The translations under genes and the position numbers were made by a program. From NCBI RefSeq assembly GCF_900094735.1, contig NZ_FMBM01000002.1, forward strand, positions 1,736,001 through 1,800,000: a stretch of 64,000 bases of DNA. The letters are read 5' to 3'. The notes under the pieces were generated by a model. It was not told where the DNA came from. It saw nothing but the letters and a program-made list of their open reading frames with translations, and made no database searches. This DNA comes from Saliniramus fredricksonii (lineage in GTDB: Bacteria > Pseudomonadota > Alphaproteobacteria > Rhizobiales > Beijerinckiaceae). Of this stretch, positions 24,043 through 33,995 are shown piece by piece; position 1 is the stretch's first letter; every line of letters starts with the position of its first letter.

Positions 24043-25794
24043 TCACGGACGGATTTCGGCCTTTTCAGCCACCGGACGGGCCGAGCGCAGGAATTCGAGC
24101 GCCTGCAGCACCAGGCTTGCGGGGCGCTCGGACGTCGCTTCGAGACGAACCGAACCCTCATCCTCGAGCATGACGAAGACGCCTTCGAGCTGTCCCAGCG
24201 CAAGTTGCAGCGTCATGGCCTCCATACCACCGCCACCACCGGCCGGTGCCTCGGCGGCCACCGCATCGGCAACCCATTCGCGCAGGCTGCGGCCCGTCCC
24301 TGCCTCGACCAGGGCGCCGAGCCCTTCGTCGATCATCGCGAAGGTGAGCCGGCGCGCGGTCGATTCGAAAATCAGCGGCAACAAGGCTGCCATGCGCCCG
24401 CCGCGCAACGAGGCGCGCAGATTGTCAGGCAGATCGACGTCTGCAGCATTGCGCAGCGTAAGCAGACCCGGCGCGTCCAGCCAAAGATCGAGATCCACGC
24501 CATAACCCGGCGCGAGCCGCGCGTGCAGGCGCCCTTCACCGAACAGCCTGTCGGCAGAGGTGCTCGCTGTCGCGGCGACCTGAATCGCCGCTGCCTCGAG
24601 CGGGGTCCCGGCAAGGATCTGTGGCGCGGCCTCGGCGGCACCGACATGGCCAGCCAGCGTGACGACGCCATCGCGTTCGACCGCGACGGACAAGGCGCCC
24701 TCCCCGATCAACATATCCACCGGTGCCGGCGGGGCTGAATTCGCGCCAACGCCGCGCCGACCGCTGACCTGCATGACAAAATCGCTGAGATCGACATCAA
24801 TACGCCCCTCGCCGGCGGGCTGCGTGGCGAAATGAGCCGGTTCCTGCTCCAGATGCGCCAGAAGGCGGCGCGGTGACAGGGCCTCGAGCGAACCGGACAC
24901 GGCACCCTCGAAGCGCGCAAGAGAAAACGAAGCCTCGCCGGCGAAGACAGCCTCGCCGCGCGTCGCACCACCCAGTATCCGCTCCACGAAAAGACGCCTT
25001 GCGCCGGCGCCGGTCGTGACCGGCGCCTCTGCCTCGGCTTCCGAATCCTCGGGCACGACTTCCCCGGTATCCCCCTCCGGCGCGTCATCCGCGCTTTCTT
25101 CCCCGCTTTCTTGCGCACGATCGCGCGGATCATCGGGGAAACGCACATGCAAACCCTCGACCAGAAGGCCTTCGGTCTGCATCATTGCCTTGAAGGCCGG
25201 GCCGGGGCGATCCTCGCGCACGATCTCTCGGGTATCGAGGCGCAGATCCAGCGCCGTGACGAAACCGGCATCCGCAGGATAGATCCGCGATTCGGCCTCT
25301 GCCGTCAGAAAATCGCCGAGATGACCGATCGTCTCATGTGCGAGCACGATCGTCTCCGCACGCGCCTCTCCAGCCAGATTGCTCAGCGTCACGTCGGTGA
25401 GCACGATGGCGCCATCGAGCATGAAGAGGCGCGCGGCGAGGATGCGCGTCTCGCGCTGCGCTACCGCGAGTGCCACGCCCTCGAGGCTGAATTGCGGAGC
25501 ACCTGCGGCAAAGCCTTCCGGCAGGAAGGCGTCCTGCAGCATCGGCAGAGCCGTCTCGGCACCGGGACGAACCGCCTCCCAGGCTGCGGCGGAGAAGACC
25601 GGATGCAACCCTTCGAGCGCAGCGCGGATATCCGCTTCGGCAAGGCCGTCATCCTCCTCGACCAGTAAAGGAAGGTCCTGCGTGAGGATGTCCGGGCTCA
25701 CTGCCTGGGCAAGGGCCAACGAGGAGACGTGACCGGAAGCCAGCGGGATGCCGGCACTCAGCATTGCGAAAAGCGCTGCACGCGTCGCGATCAT
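24043..25794 (-). CDS. Exported protein of unknown function
   Basis: A 583-residue protein I cannot assign. The first ~30 residues look like a signal peptide (ALFAMLSAGIPLASG, ending LALAQA). The mature chain is rich in Ala, Leu, Glu and Asp with no cysteines of note. An acidic linker (ESADDAPEGDTGEVVPEDSE) near residues 232-262 separates two halves. The C-terminal half has repeated beta-rich segments such as ARLAPGYGVDLDLWLDAPGLLTL and near its end a Gly/Met patch (AGGGGGMEAM). There is no membrane anchor. It lies 45 bp downstream of the PBP gene in the same direction, so the two may be one unit; a periplasmic or cell-envelope role is plausible but unproven. Confidence 0.62.
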   Translation of the reverse strand: MIATRAALFAMLSAGIPLASGHVSSLALAQAVSPDILTQDLPLLVEEDDGLAEADIRAALEGLHPVFSAAAWEAVRPGAETALPMLQDAFLPEGFAAGAPQFSLEGVALAVAQRETRILAARLFMLDGAIVLTDVTLSNLAGEARAETIVLAHETIGHLGDFLTAEAESRIYPADAGFVTALDLRLDTREIVREDRPGPAFKAMMQTEGLLVEGLHVRFPDDPRDRAQESGEESADDAPEGDTGEVVPEDSEAEAEAPVTTGAGARRLFVERILGGATRGEAVFAGEASFSLARFEGAVSGSLEALSPRRLLAHLEQEPAHFATQPAGEGRIDVDLSDFVMQVSGRRGVGANSAPPAPVDMLIGEGALSVAVERDGVVTLAGHVGAAEAAPQILAGTPLEAAAIQVAATASTSADRLFGEGRLHARLAPGYGVDLDLWLDAPGLLTLRNAADVDLPDNLRASLRGGRMAALLPLIFESTARRLTFAMIDEGLGALVEAGTGRSLREWVADAVAAEAPAGGGGGMEAMTLQLALGQLEGVFVMLEDEGSVRLEATSERPASLVLQALEFLRSARPVAEKAEIRP

Positions 25795-25839
25795 CGACGA
25801 TATTCCTGATTTTGCTGCGTCAAGCGGTTCAAATCCAAT

Positions 25840-27954
25840 TCAGCGCACCGAAAATGGCCGGTTGTCATTCCCGGCGGAATAGCGCGGATCCGGCTCGATC
25901 GGCTGCACCGGTTGAATCGGGATGATCGGCTTTGGCGGGAAAAGCGGCGGATTGAGCTCTTCATCGCTCAGCCCCATCGCGCGCAATTCGGTGACGATTC
26001 GTGCAGCCACGGGCGCAGCAAAGCCGCCGCCGGTCGGACGACGCCCATCGAGATTGGGCAGCGTGCGATCATCGTCGCGACCGATCCAGATCGCGAAGGC
26101 GAGGTCGCCGGTGCGCCCGACGAACCAGGTATCGCGATGATCCTGCGACGTGCCCGTCTTGCCGACGACCCCCTTGGGGCCATCCCGGAAGGCGCCGGCG
26201 GCGGTGCCGCGCACAACCACGCCCGCCATCATCGATTCGAGTTCCTGCAAGGCCGAGCGGGAGGCGAGATCACTGGTGCGCGGGTCGAGCAGCGCCATTG
26301 CCATCGCCATGGCTGCCGGTGTCGTCTCGACCGCGCCGATCGCGGTTGAGAGATTGCTCAGGCGCGGCTCGCCGTAACTGTAGAGCTGCGAGTCCTCGAG
26401 GAAGGGGCGGATGCGCTCCATCCCGACGAAATCGGCGATCCGCACGGCTATGACGTTGAGGCTGCGCTCGAAGGCGGTAAAGAACGGCACGAGACCCAGC
26501 GTCTCGCGTCCGTAATTGCGCGGCGTCCACCAGCCGTCGCCATCGCGGAAGGTCAGCGGCTCATCCGAGATATAACCTTCCGCGTTGTAGCCGTATTCGA
26601 GTGCGGCCAGCCAGATCAGGGTCTTGATCGAGGAGCCCGGCTGGCGCATGGCGCGGGTGCGGTCGAACTGGCTCGCCCAGGTGGCGAAACCGCCCACGGA
26701 GGCTATGGTCTCGTTGGTCGCCGTGTCGATCACGACTGCGGCGCCCTGCACGTTCGGGCGCCCCATGATGCTGCCATCGGGCTTGAGCACATAAACGCCG
26801 CGCGGGCGCAGCCAGTTCGGCCAGCTTTCGATCTCGGGAACTTCACCCAGCGCGGGGCGATCCTCGATCAGCAGATCGTCGCCATTGACCACGACGCGCC
26901 AGGCGCCCTCGGGCATGAAGGAAACAGCCTCACGGGCAGCGCGCCAGATCCCGGTCTGATCGTTCTCCGCAAGCGCTTCTGCGGGCACGAAGCCGAGCGG
27001 CTGATGCGGGACCTGACCATTGAGCCGCATCAGTTGCTCGGCCAGAACCTCCTGCACCATGACCTGCGCATCATGCCGGATGGTGCTGACATAGCCCCCG
27101 CGCTCGGCGAGAGCGGCCAGATTCTCGCCGACGATGAAGCGGCGCGCCTCCGACAGGGCCCAGAAATCAGCGTCCGGGATGGCGATGCTGGAGCGCACGG
27201 GGCGCGGCCCCGGCGAGACCTCCAGCGGCTCCGCCATGGCATCGGCGGCCTCTTCGGAGGTAATGAAGCCGACCTGCTCCATACGGCGGATCACATGGTC
27301 GCGCCGCGCCACAGCGCGCTCGCGATTGCGCAGCGGATCGAGCGCCGAGGGTGCCTGAAGGACGCCGGCGAGGAAGGCATATTCGGAAAGCGAGAGCTGG
27401 TCCCATTCCTTGTCGAACCAGTTTTGCGCAGCGCGCGCGGCGCCATCCGAACGACGCCCGAAGAACACGGCGTTGGCGTAGGATTCGAGGATCTCTTCCT
27501 TCTCGGCCAGCGTCTCTGTCACGACGGCGGAATAGGCTTCCTCGATCTTGCGATCGATGGTCTGGCGCGCACCCGTGATGACGTTCTTGGCGAGCTGCTG
27601 ACTCAGTGTCGAACCGCCGCCGGCGAATTGCCCCCGCGCCAGACCGGTCGCCGCGCGCGTCACACCGACCGGATCGACACCCATATGCTGCTCGAAATGC
27701 GTATCCTCCACCGCAATGAGCGCCCTGATGAAGGTTTCCGGTAGATCTTCGAAGGTCACTGTGGGGTTATCGACCCCGAGCCGGCCCATTTCCTCGCCGC
27801 CCGCATAGAAAGCCGGGGCCGAGGCGCTCGCCCCGGCACGCTCGCTCTGGCCGAGCACGATGGCGTGTTCGGGCTCCACAAAACCGACGGGACCTGCCAC
27901 GAGCGGCGCGGACAGTGCCACGAGCGCACCAAAGACTGCAAAAGCATCCGACAT
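25840..27954 (-). CDS. Class A penicillin-binding protein (glycosyltransferase plus transpeptidase)
   Basis: A 704-residue bifunctional peptidoglycan synthase. One N-terminal hydrophobic segment anchors it. The GT51 domain (about residues 60-240) has EDTHFEQHMGVDP with the catalytic Glu, GGSTLSQQLAKN and GRRSDGAARAAQ. The transpeptidase domain (about 400-660) has the Ser-x-x-Lys motif in PGSSIKTLIW (near 443), SLN (near 499) and KTGTSQDHRDTWFVG (near 599). A Pro/Ile-rich tail follows. This is a PBP1-type enzyme that polymerises and crosslinks the cell wall in the periplasm; the family includes beta-lactam targets. It is shorter than enterobacterial PBP1a and lacks the OB-like insert, which is common in alphaproteobacteria. 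Confidence 0.93.
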   Translation of the reverse strand: MSDAFAVFGALVALSAPLVAGPVGFVEPEHAIVLGQSERAGASASAPAFYAGGEEMGRLGVDNPTVTFEDLPETFIRALIAVEDTHFEQHMGVDPVGVTRAATGLARGQFAGGGSTLSQQLAKNVITGARQTIDRKIEEAYSAVVTETLAEKEEILESYANAVFFGRRSDGAARAAQNWFDKEWDQLSLSEYAFLAGVLQAPSALDPLRNRERAVARRDHVIRRMEQVGFITSEEAADAMAEPLEVSPGPRPVRSSIAIPDADFWALSEARRFIVGENLAALAERGGYVSTIRHDAQVMVQEVLAEQLMRLNGQVPHQPLGFVPAEALAENDQTGIWRAAREAVSFMPEGAWRVVVNGDDLLIEDRPALGEVPEIESWPNWLRPRGVYVLKPDGSIMGRPNVQGAAVVIDTATNETIASVGGFATWASQFDRTRAMRQPGSSIKTLIWLAALEYGYNAEGYISDEPLTFRDGDGWWTPRNYGRETLGLVPFFTAFERSLNVIAVRIADFVGMERIRPFLEDSQLYSYGEPRLSNLSTAIGAVETTPAAMAMAMALLDPRTSDLASRSALQELESMMAGVVVRGTAAGAFRDGPKGVVGKTGTSQDHRDTWFVGRTGDLAFAIWIGRDDDRTLPNLDGRRPTGGGFAAPVAARIVTELRAMGLSDEELNPPLFPPKPIIPIQPVQPIEPDPRYSAGNDNRPFSVR

Positions 27955-28200
27955 CGCCGAACGGCCCTCCCCTCAGGCCAGAGACAGGTTGGTTGCGCGC
28001 AAGCCCTGCCCAACGCACCGGCGATTGGTTAAACCGATCTCGCCTGATTGCAAGCACAAGAGCATCGCATGAGTTCCACGAAATACGAAATCAAGCATGA
28101 ATGATTGATGGACGATGGCGCTGGAACGAGGCTTTCGCGACACACGAAACCGTGAGCGTTGCATGGAGGCCACGCCATCACGGCGAAACCGTGGCCGTCA

Positions 28201-28953
28201 TCACCTTTGGCGTGGATAGGCCGCGATGATCGGCCCCATCGGGCGGATCGCATCCGAGCGCCCGAGCGCCGGAGCATGCAGGCTCGACATGGTTCCGTCG
28301 AGATAAAGCGCATTGCGGCAGCCGAGCCCGTCACGGAACAGTCGCGCGAAATGGTGGAAATTCACCGGCTGCTCCGAGATCGCAAAGGATATGGCGCCGC
28401 TATCGCCGACACAAACCCCGTTGCGCCGGCGCAGCGAGGTCGAGTCCCGGATGAAGCGCGGATGAAGCGCGCCGTCGATGACCAGCATCGGGCCCGATTG
28501 CGTGGCGAGATCGGGCGCGATGCCGCGCGCGAGGAAATGCTCGGTCGTTGCGACGCCCGCCGTGTCGCCCGTCATGTAGAAGACTCCGTTGGGAAGCATG
28601 TGGAAATTGCCGGGCCCGGGGCGGGTGTTGATCGCCTTGATCTGTTCGCCCTCCTCCACATGCAGGCCGACCGGCGAGAGATCGGCGTGATACATGCCCG
28701 CATTCATGGCAAAGACCAGCGGAGCTCCCTCCCGCTCCTGCGGCAGGCGCGAAAATCCCGCATAGGCGCGGCCTTGCGCGTCGCTGGTGTAGAGGACAAT
28801 GTCATGCGTGGCCGGGTCGATGGTGCAGACAGTGAAGCGCGCATCATCGAAAAGCCGCGCCGCACAGGGTCCGTCCTGCGCCGACGCCGGCATCGATATG
28901 ATCACCAGCCCGACCCATATCGCGACGATCGCCGCGATCCGGCGCAGCATCAT
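28201..28953 (-). CDS. Phosphodiester glycosidase (NAGPA/DUF2233) family protein
   Basis: A 250-residue exported protein of the family named after the mammalian uncovering enzyme (NAGPA). The start at 28953 gives a signal peptide (MMLRRIAAIVAIWVGLVIIS, cleavage after ASAQ); an open extension to 29046 is not homologous. Typical segments are VFAMNAGMYHADLSPVGL near residue 80, TQSGPMLVIDG near 155 and ALYLDGTMSSL near 220. Bacterial members act on the cell envelope, probably on phosphodiester-linked sugars, but their substrates are mostly undefined. It lies alone beside the tRNA-Phe gene. Confidence 0.88.
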   Translation of the reverse strand: MMLRRIAAIVAIWVGLVIISMPASAQDGPCAARLFDDARFTVCTIDPATHDIVLYTSDAQGRAYAGFSRLPQEREGAPLVFAMNAGMYHADLSPVGLHVEEGEQIKAINTRPGPGNFHMLPNGVFYMTGDTAGVATTEHFLARGIAPDLATQSGPMLVIDGALHPRFIRDSTSLRRRNGVCVGDSGAISFAISEQPVNFHHFARLFRDGLGCRNALYLDGTMSSLHAPALGRSDAIRPMGPIIAAYPRQR

Positions 28954-29167
28954 GCCCGCCCCGTCCCGCGATAGCTGAACGTACATGCTCTGCATCCCCC
29001 GACACGGCCCGCGCGGGCCGATTCGCCTTCGCGTCAGCATGAGCATGCTCGCGTTACGTCAGGCAAGAGCCACAAACGAAAGTGCGCCGGAAGAAAGCGC
29101 AGGCAAGAGCGAACGCTGCCGGGATACGCAGCCGGCATGATTTTTCCCCAGCCGCGCAAGAAAGCAG

Positions 29168-29195
29168 TTTACAGCGCGCGCAGGCGTGCTTATAC
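29168..29195 (+). promoter_or_regulatory. Promoter of the tRNA-Phe gene
   Basis: TTTACA (29168-29173) and TTATAC (29190-29195) are 16 bp apart, and a C-run follows the -10. A GC-rich discriminator like this is typical of stable-RNA promoters under stringent control. The tRNA starts 30 bp downstream. Confidence 0.7.
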
Positions 29196-29225
29196 CCCCC
29201 ACCGATGGCGGCTGATGCCCCGTTC

Positions 29226-29301
29226 GCCCAGGTAGCTCAGTTGGTAGAGCATGCGACTGAAAATCGCAGTGTCGGCGGTTCGATTCCGTCCCTGGGCACC
29301 A
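29226..29301 (+). tRNA. tRNA-Phe (anticodon GAA)
   Basis: A 76-base cloverleaf including an encoded CCA. Acceptor stem GCCCAGG (29226-29232) pairs with CCTGGGC (29291-29297), followed by A and CCA. The D arm is GCTCAGTTGGTAGAGC and the anticodon arm TGCGA-CTGAAAA-TCGCA with anticodon GAA. The T arm reads GGCGG-TTCGATT-CCGTC with one G-T pair. No integrated element abuts its 3' end. Confidence 0.98.
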
Positions 29302-29440
29302 TTCATTTTATCGTGCTCATGAAGAACGGCGCACCATCCTGCAGCCGCGTCGCAACGCATGTCCGCCCCGGCGATCTCGCGCACAAGGCCGGACGAAGCG
29401 CCGGCGCAGGTCGTCGATGATCGGGCGATCGGGGATCGCA

Positions 29441-30196
29441 TCACGCGGCGGTCTTGCGCGCGATATAGAAGCCGTAACCGAAATAGCGCGCATAACGGTC
29501 ATGCAGGGCGATCTCCTCGCGTTGCGCACGGATCACATCCTGCGCTCCCGCATCGGCCCCGTGCCTGTCGAGGAAGGCCTCGAAGCCCTGTGCAAGGGGT
29601 CGAAAATAATTCTCCCGCCAGCAGGCTTCCGGGAGCGCGTGATAGCCGATCGGCGTGTAGCCGTGCTTTTCAAGGAGTGCGATCTTGGCGCCGGCGCGAC
29701 CGACCTCCGGATATTCCCTGCTCCAGTACGCTTCGATTTCGGCGGGCCTGTCCGCCGTGAACCAGGTCAGCTCGGAGACGGCGAGCACTCCTCCCGGCTT
29801 CAGGAAACGGCGCCAGGCCCGGATCCCGTTCTCGAAGCCCATATTGTAGATCGCGCCCTCGGACCAGATCGCATCGAGCGAATCCGCCGCGAACGGCAGA
29901 TCGTCCATCGACGCGGCCAGCGTCGTGATGCGCCCGGACAGACCGGCCCGTGCGGCCCGGCCCTCCAGCGCTGCGAGGAAACCGGGAAGGGCGTCCACGG
30001 CGGTTACGTCGGCATCGAGATCCTGCGCGAGGATCAGCGCCGAAGCCCCTGTTCCGCAACCGATATCCGCAATCCGCAATCCGGTCTGTGCCACCAGTCC
30101 GGCGAGGGCTATGGCGAAGCGGGTTTCGTCGTCGCCACCTGGCCCCTGCCTTGTATTGCCCGCGTGCAGATCCGTCAGGAGCGCCAGTTCGTCCAT
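29441..30196 (-). CDS. Class I SAM-dependent methyltransferase
   Basis: A 251-residue soluble methyltransferase. Motif [16 protein letters not shown], is near residue 43, and the acidic end of strand two is in [11 protein letters not shown] strand-four segment, [18 protein letters not shown], follows, then [16 protein letters not shown]. The C-terminal part has many aromatic residues ([14 protein letters not shown]), as in methyltransferases that act on small molecules. The substrate is unknown. It diverges from accD with a 209-bp gap that must hold both promoters. Confidence 0.9.
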   Translation of the reverse strand: MDELALLTDLHAGNTRQGPGGDDETRFAIALAGLVAQTGLRIADIGCGTGASALILAQDLDADVTAVDALPGFLAALEGRAARAGLSGRITTLAASMDDLPFAADSLDAIWSEGAIYNMGFENGIRAWRRFLKPGGVLAVSELTWFTADRPAEIEAYWSREYPEVGRAGAKIALLEKHGYTPIGYHALPEACWRENYFRPLAQGFEAFLDRHGADAGAQDVIRAQREEIALHDRYARYFGYGFYIARKTAA

Positions 30197-30405
30197 TGCG
30201 GTTCTCCATGGGTCCGACCCCGTCCATGCCGGCCCGGAACATCAAACGGTGCGCCGAGGCACGCGACATTGAAAGAATCGACAGTAGCCGTTGCCCCGCC
30301 CCCGATCACCCCCATATCGGATTTGGCATTCACGCGCGGATGCTTTATGCAACGCGCGCTGGTCGGGTAACCAGCCCACACGAGAGCATCCGGGGCCTTT
30401 GCAGC

Positions 30406-31443
30406 ATGAACTGGATTTCAGACGTCGTCCGTCCGCGCATCAAGACGCTTTTCAAGCGCGAGACGCCGGAGAATCTCTGGGTGAAATGCCCGGATACCGG
30501 GCAGATGGTCTTCCACAAGGAAGTCGAGGCGAATCTGTGGGTGATACCCGGCTCGAACCATCACCTGCGTCTCAACGCAGCTGATCGGCTGAAGATCACC
30601 TTCGACGGCCGGTTCGAGGACATCCCCCTGCGCAGCGTCGCCGCCGATCCCTTGAAATTCCGCGACGAGAAACGCTATGCCGACCGTCTGCGCGACGCGC
30701 GCGCCAAGACGGGGATGCAGGATGCGGTCAAGGTCGCCGTCGGGAATGTCGACGGGACGCTGATGACGGTTGCGGTCCAGGATTTCGCCTTCATGGGCGG
30801 TTCGCTCGGCATGGCCGCCGGTGAGGCGATCGTCACCGCCGCCGATACGGCGCGCGAACGCGGCACGCCCTTCGTGCTCTTTGTGGCCTCCGGCGGCGCG
30901 CGCATGCAGGAAGGCATCCTCTCGCTGATGCAGATGCCGCGCACGACGGTGGCGCTGCGGCGCCTGCGCGAGGCGCGCCTGCCCTATATCGTCGTGCTCA
31001 CCAATCCCACCACCGGCGGCGTCACCGCCTCTTATGCCATGCTAGGCGATGTGCATATTGCCGAGCCCGGCGCGCTGATCGGCTTTGCCGGCCCCCGTGT
31101 GATCGAGCAGACCATCCGCGAGAAGCTGCCGGAAGGCTTCCAGCGCGCCGAGTATCTCAAGGATCACGGCATGGTCGACATGGTGGTGCCGCGCACGGAG
31201 CTGAAGGCGACGATCGCCAATCTCGCGCGCATCTTCATGAAGCAGCCGGCACCCGATGCCGGAGCCTCTTCTGGCAACCCGCCAAAGGTCGAGAACAAGC
31301 CTGCCGCGACATCGGATGGCGGGACCGGCGCGGGCACCTCCGCCAAGACCTCCCCACCACACGACAGCGCGAAATCCGCTCCCGCCAACCCGCCTGCCCC
31401 GGCCGCAGAAGCAGCGGCGGAGGCGGGCGAGAAGCCGCAGTGA
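30406..31443 (+). CDS. accD: Acetyl-CoA carboxylase carboxyltransferase subunit beta AccD
   Basis: A 345-residue beta subunit of the carboxyltransferase, which with AccA moves the carboxyl group from carboxybiotin to acetyl-CoA in fatty-acid synthesis. The start at 30406 gives [21 protein letters not shown]. The core has [35 protein letters not shown] and [10 protein letters not shown]. The N-terminal zinc ribbon of E. coli AccD has four cysteines; here only one remains (KCPDTGQMV), a loss also seen in rhizobial AccD. A ~55-residue Ala/Pro/Lys tail follows the domain. folC lies downstream, the usual neighbour; trpA is not adjacent. Confidence 0.97.
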   Translation: MNWISDVVRPRIKTLFKRETPENLWVKCPDTGQMVFHKEVEANLWVIPGSNHHLRLNAADRLKITFDGRFEDIPLRSVAADPLKFRDEKRYADRLRDARAKTGMQDAVKVAVGNVDGTLMTVAVQDFAFMGGSLGMAAGEAIVTAADTARERGTPFVLFVASGGARMQEGILSLMQMPRTTVALRRLREARLPYIVVLTNPTTGGVTASYAMLGDVHIAEPGALIGFAGPRVIEQTIREKLPEGFQRAEYLKDHGMVDMVVPRTELKATIANLARIFMKQPAPDAGASSGNPPKVENKPAATSDGGTGAGTSAKTSPPHDSAKSAPANPPAPAAEAAAEAGEKPQ

Positions 31444-31533
31444 CGCCTTCACGCGCCTGCGGCGCCTGAGACGCAACGCGCGGCACGGACACTGCTGAGA
31501 CCAACGCCATTCCCCCGAGTGGAGCGAGCCACG

Positions 31534-32859
31534 ATGGAATCCTCAGACGCGCTGATCGCGCGCTTCCTCGCCCTGCATCCCAAATCCATCGATCTGTCGC
31601 TGGGCCGCGTCGAGCGGCTGCTCGCGGCTCTGGGCCATCCCGAACACCGCCTGCCGCCGGTGATTCACGTTGCCGGCACCAACGGCAAGGGCTCGACCAT
31701 CGCCTTCATGCGCGCCATGCTGGAAGCGGCCGGCCTCGTGGTGCATGTCTATACCTCACCGCATCTGGTGCGGTTTCACGAGCGCATCCGGCTCGGCCAG
31801 CCCGGCGGCGGGCGCTTCGTCGACGAGGAGCGTCTGGTGGGGGCGCTGCGCATCTGCGACCAGGTGAATGCCGGGGCGCCGATCACCGTGTTCGAGATCA
31901 CGACAGTCGCCGCGATCCATCTCTTCGCGGAGGCCCCGGCGGATGTGCTGCTGCTGGAAGTGGGCCTCGGCGGGCGCTTCGACGCGACCAATGTCGTCGC
32001 CGATCCCGCCTGCGCGGTGATCACGCCGATCGGCCTCGACCATGCCGAATATCTGGGCGACACGGTGGAGAAGATCGCCTTCGAGAAGGCGGGAATCATC
32101 AAGCCGGGGCGTCCCACGGTCATTGCCCGCCAGGATTACGCGGCGGCGGAGAGCGTCCTGCATGACGTGGCCGAACAGCGCGGCGCATCGCCGATCCTGA
32201 TCGGCGGCCAGGATTTCTCCACCCATGAGGAAAACGGACGCGTCATCTACCAGGATGAAGACCTCCTGCTCGATCTGCCACTGCCGCGCCTCGTCGGCGC
32301 GCATCAGATCAGCAATGCGGGCACCGCCATCGCCGCCCTGCGCGCGGCCGGATTTCATCGTCTTTCGCCAAATGGTTTCGAGACCGGCATCCGCGCCGCC
32401 GAGTGGCCGGGTCGGCTACAGCGCCTCACCCGAGGCGTCCTGCCCGGCCTCGCCCCGGAAGGTGCCGAACTCTGGCTCGATGGCGGACACAACCCCGATG
32501 GCGGACGCGCGCTTTCCGCCGCAATGGCGGATCTCTCCGAGCGCTCCGAAGCACCGCTGGTGCTGATCGCCGGGATGCTCGGCACCAAGGACGGCGAGGG
32601 CTTCCTGCGCAATTTCGCCGGGCTCGCGCGCGAGTTGATCGCCGTGCCCGTACCGGGGCAGGTTGCGGGCCGTCCGGCCATGGAAGTCGCCTCGATCGCC
32701 GCCCGCGCCGGGCTGGTCGCCTCGACTGCGGCGGGTGTCGAGAGCGCCATTGCCGGTCTGCGCGATACGCCCTGGGAGACACCGCCGCGGGTGCTGATCT
32801 GCGGCTCGCTCTACCTTGCCGGCGCCGTGCTCGCCTCGAACGGGACCCTGCCCGAGTAA
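31534..32859 (+). CDS. folC: Folylpolyglutamate/dihydrofolate synthase FolC
   Basis: A 441-residue Mur-ligase-like enzyme that adds glutamate to dihydropteroate and to folates. The P-loop is VAGTNGKGSTIAFMRA near residue 50, followed by TSPHLVRFHERIR, GLGGRFDATNVV, GLDHAEYLGDTVEKIAFEKAGI and WLDGGHNPDGGRAL, all family hallmarks. The ATG at 31534 is preferred to a GTG at 31519 because the domain starts at SSDALIARFLALHP and a GGAGCG lies before it. It is downstream of accD by ~90 bp and probably shares its transcript. Confidence 0.96.
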   Translation: MESSDALIARFLALHPKSIDLSLGRVERLLAALGHPEHRLPPVIHVAGTNGKGSTIAFMRAMLEAAGLVVHVYTSPHLVRFHERIRLGQPGGGRFVDEERLVGALRICDQVNAGAPITVFEITTVAAIHLFAEAPADVLLLEVGLGGRFDATNVVADPACAVITPIGLDHAEYLGDTVEKIAFEKAGIIKPGRPTVIARQDYAAAESVLHDVAEQRGASPILIGGQDFSTHEENGRVIYQDEDLLLDLPLPRLVGAHQISNAGTAIAALRAAGFHRLSPNGFETGIRAAEWPGRLQRLTRGVLPGLAPEGAELWLDGGHNPDGGRALSAAMADLSERSEAPLVLIAGMLGTKDGEGFLRNFAGLARELIAVPVPGQVAGRPAMEVASIAARAGLVASTAAGVESAIAGLRDTPWETPPRVLICGSLYLAGAVLASNGTLPE

Positions 32860-32940
32860 GCTTCATCCGCCCTGTGGCATATCCGGGTATGGACAGACGG
32901 GCCGTTGCGCGCCAGCATGGCGGTCCATGAAGAAAGCGCC

Positions 32941-33873
32941 ATGACAACACTCCTCCTCACCCATCCCGCTGCCCTCGATCACGAGACACCGACCGGCCAT
33001 CCCGAATGCGCTGATCGGATCAAGGCCGTCGAGGCCGCGCTCGAGGACGAGCGCTTTGCCATGCTCGCCCGGGAAGCGGCGCCCGTGGCCGATATCGAGG
33101 CGGTGGCGCTGGCGCATCATCGCGGCTATGTGGAGGCGTTGCTCGAAGCTTCGCCTGAATCGGGGCTGGTACAGATCGATTCCGACACGATCCTCTCTCC
33201 CGGCACCATGGAAGCGGCCTTGCGCGGCGCAGGCGCGGCGACGCTGGCGGTCGACGAGGTCATGACAGGCAAGGTACGCAACGCCTTCAGCGCCATGCGC
33301 CCGCCCGGTCACCATGCCGAGCACAGGGTGGCGATGGGATTCTGCTTCTTCAACCACGCCGCCATCGCCGCGCGCTGGGCGCGCCATCATCATGGCGCGG
33401 AGCGCGTCGCGATCATGGATTGGGACGTGCATCACGGCAACGGCACGCAGGACATCTTCTGGGACGATCCCGACGTGCTCTACATCTCGACCCACGAGAT
33501 GCCGCTCTTCCCCGGCACGGGTGACCCGAACGAGCGCGGCGCGCATGACAACATCCTCAACATCGCGCTCTCACCCGGCGATGGCAGCGACACGTTCCGC
33601 GAGGTGATGACCACTGCCGTCGTGCCCCGTATCACCGATTTCGCGCCTGATCTCCTCATCATCTCCGCCGGTTTCGACGCGCATTGGCGCGATCCACTGG
33701 GCAGCGTCAACCTGACGGAGGCCGATTTCGCCTATGCCACGCGGGCGCTGATGCGGGTGGCCGAGCGCTCCTGCGCGGGCCGCGTCGTCTCGCTTCTGGA
33801 AGGCGGCTACGATCTGGTCGGCCTTGCCAAATCAGTCGCCGCGCATGTCGAGACGCTGATGGATCCGGCCTGA
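32941..33873 (+). CDS. Histone deacetylase family protein
   Basis: A 310-residue zinc hydrolase of the arginase/deacetylase fold, class II HDAC-like. Bacterial members deacetylate polyamines or other small amides, or lysines in proteins. The start at 32941 (MTTLLLTHPAAL) follows GAAGAAAGC; a GC-rich upstream extension is not homologous. Catalytic residues are visible: the tandem His in RPPGHHAEH near residue 124, the zinc Asp and His in MDWDVHHGNGTQD near 160, and Asp in SAGFDAHWRDP near 243. In related genomes this gene is often beside xseB; here xseB lies 28 kb away. Confidence 0.93.
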   Translation: MTTLLLTHPAALDHETPTGHPECADRIKAVEAALEDERFAMLAREAAPVADIEAVALAHHRGYVEALLEASPESGLVQIDSDTILSPGTMEAALRGAGAATLAVDEVMTGKVRNAFSAMRPPGHHAEHRVAMGFCFFNHAAIAARWARHHHGAERVAIMDWDVHHGNGTQDIFWDDPDVLYISTHEMPLFPGTGDPNERGAHDNILNIALSPGDGSDTFREVMTTAVVPRITDFAPDLLIISAGFDAHWRDPLGSVNLTEADFAYATRALMRVAERSCAGRVVSLLEGGYDLVGLAKSVAAHVETLMDPA

Positions 33874-33995
33874 TCATCACGAGGCCGCGAGCGGCGGCCG
33901 ACGAGGCTTGCCCGCTGCAGCTTCCGGGGCGAAAAGCTTGATCAGATTCGGCTTCGTCCGGAATCCAGTCCAAGCCATCGGAGCGTGTTTCGATC

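Noticed and set aside
30358-30375. GCTGGT/ACCAGC inverted repeat before accD
   Set aside because: Only six base pairs with a six-base loop; expected by chance in GC-rich DNA.
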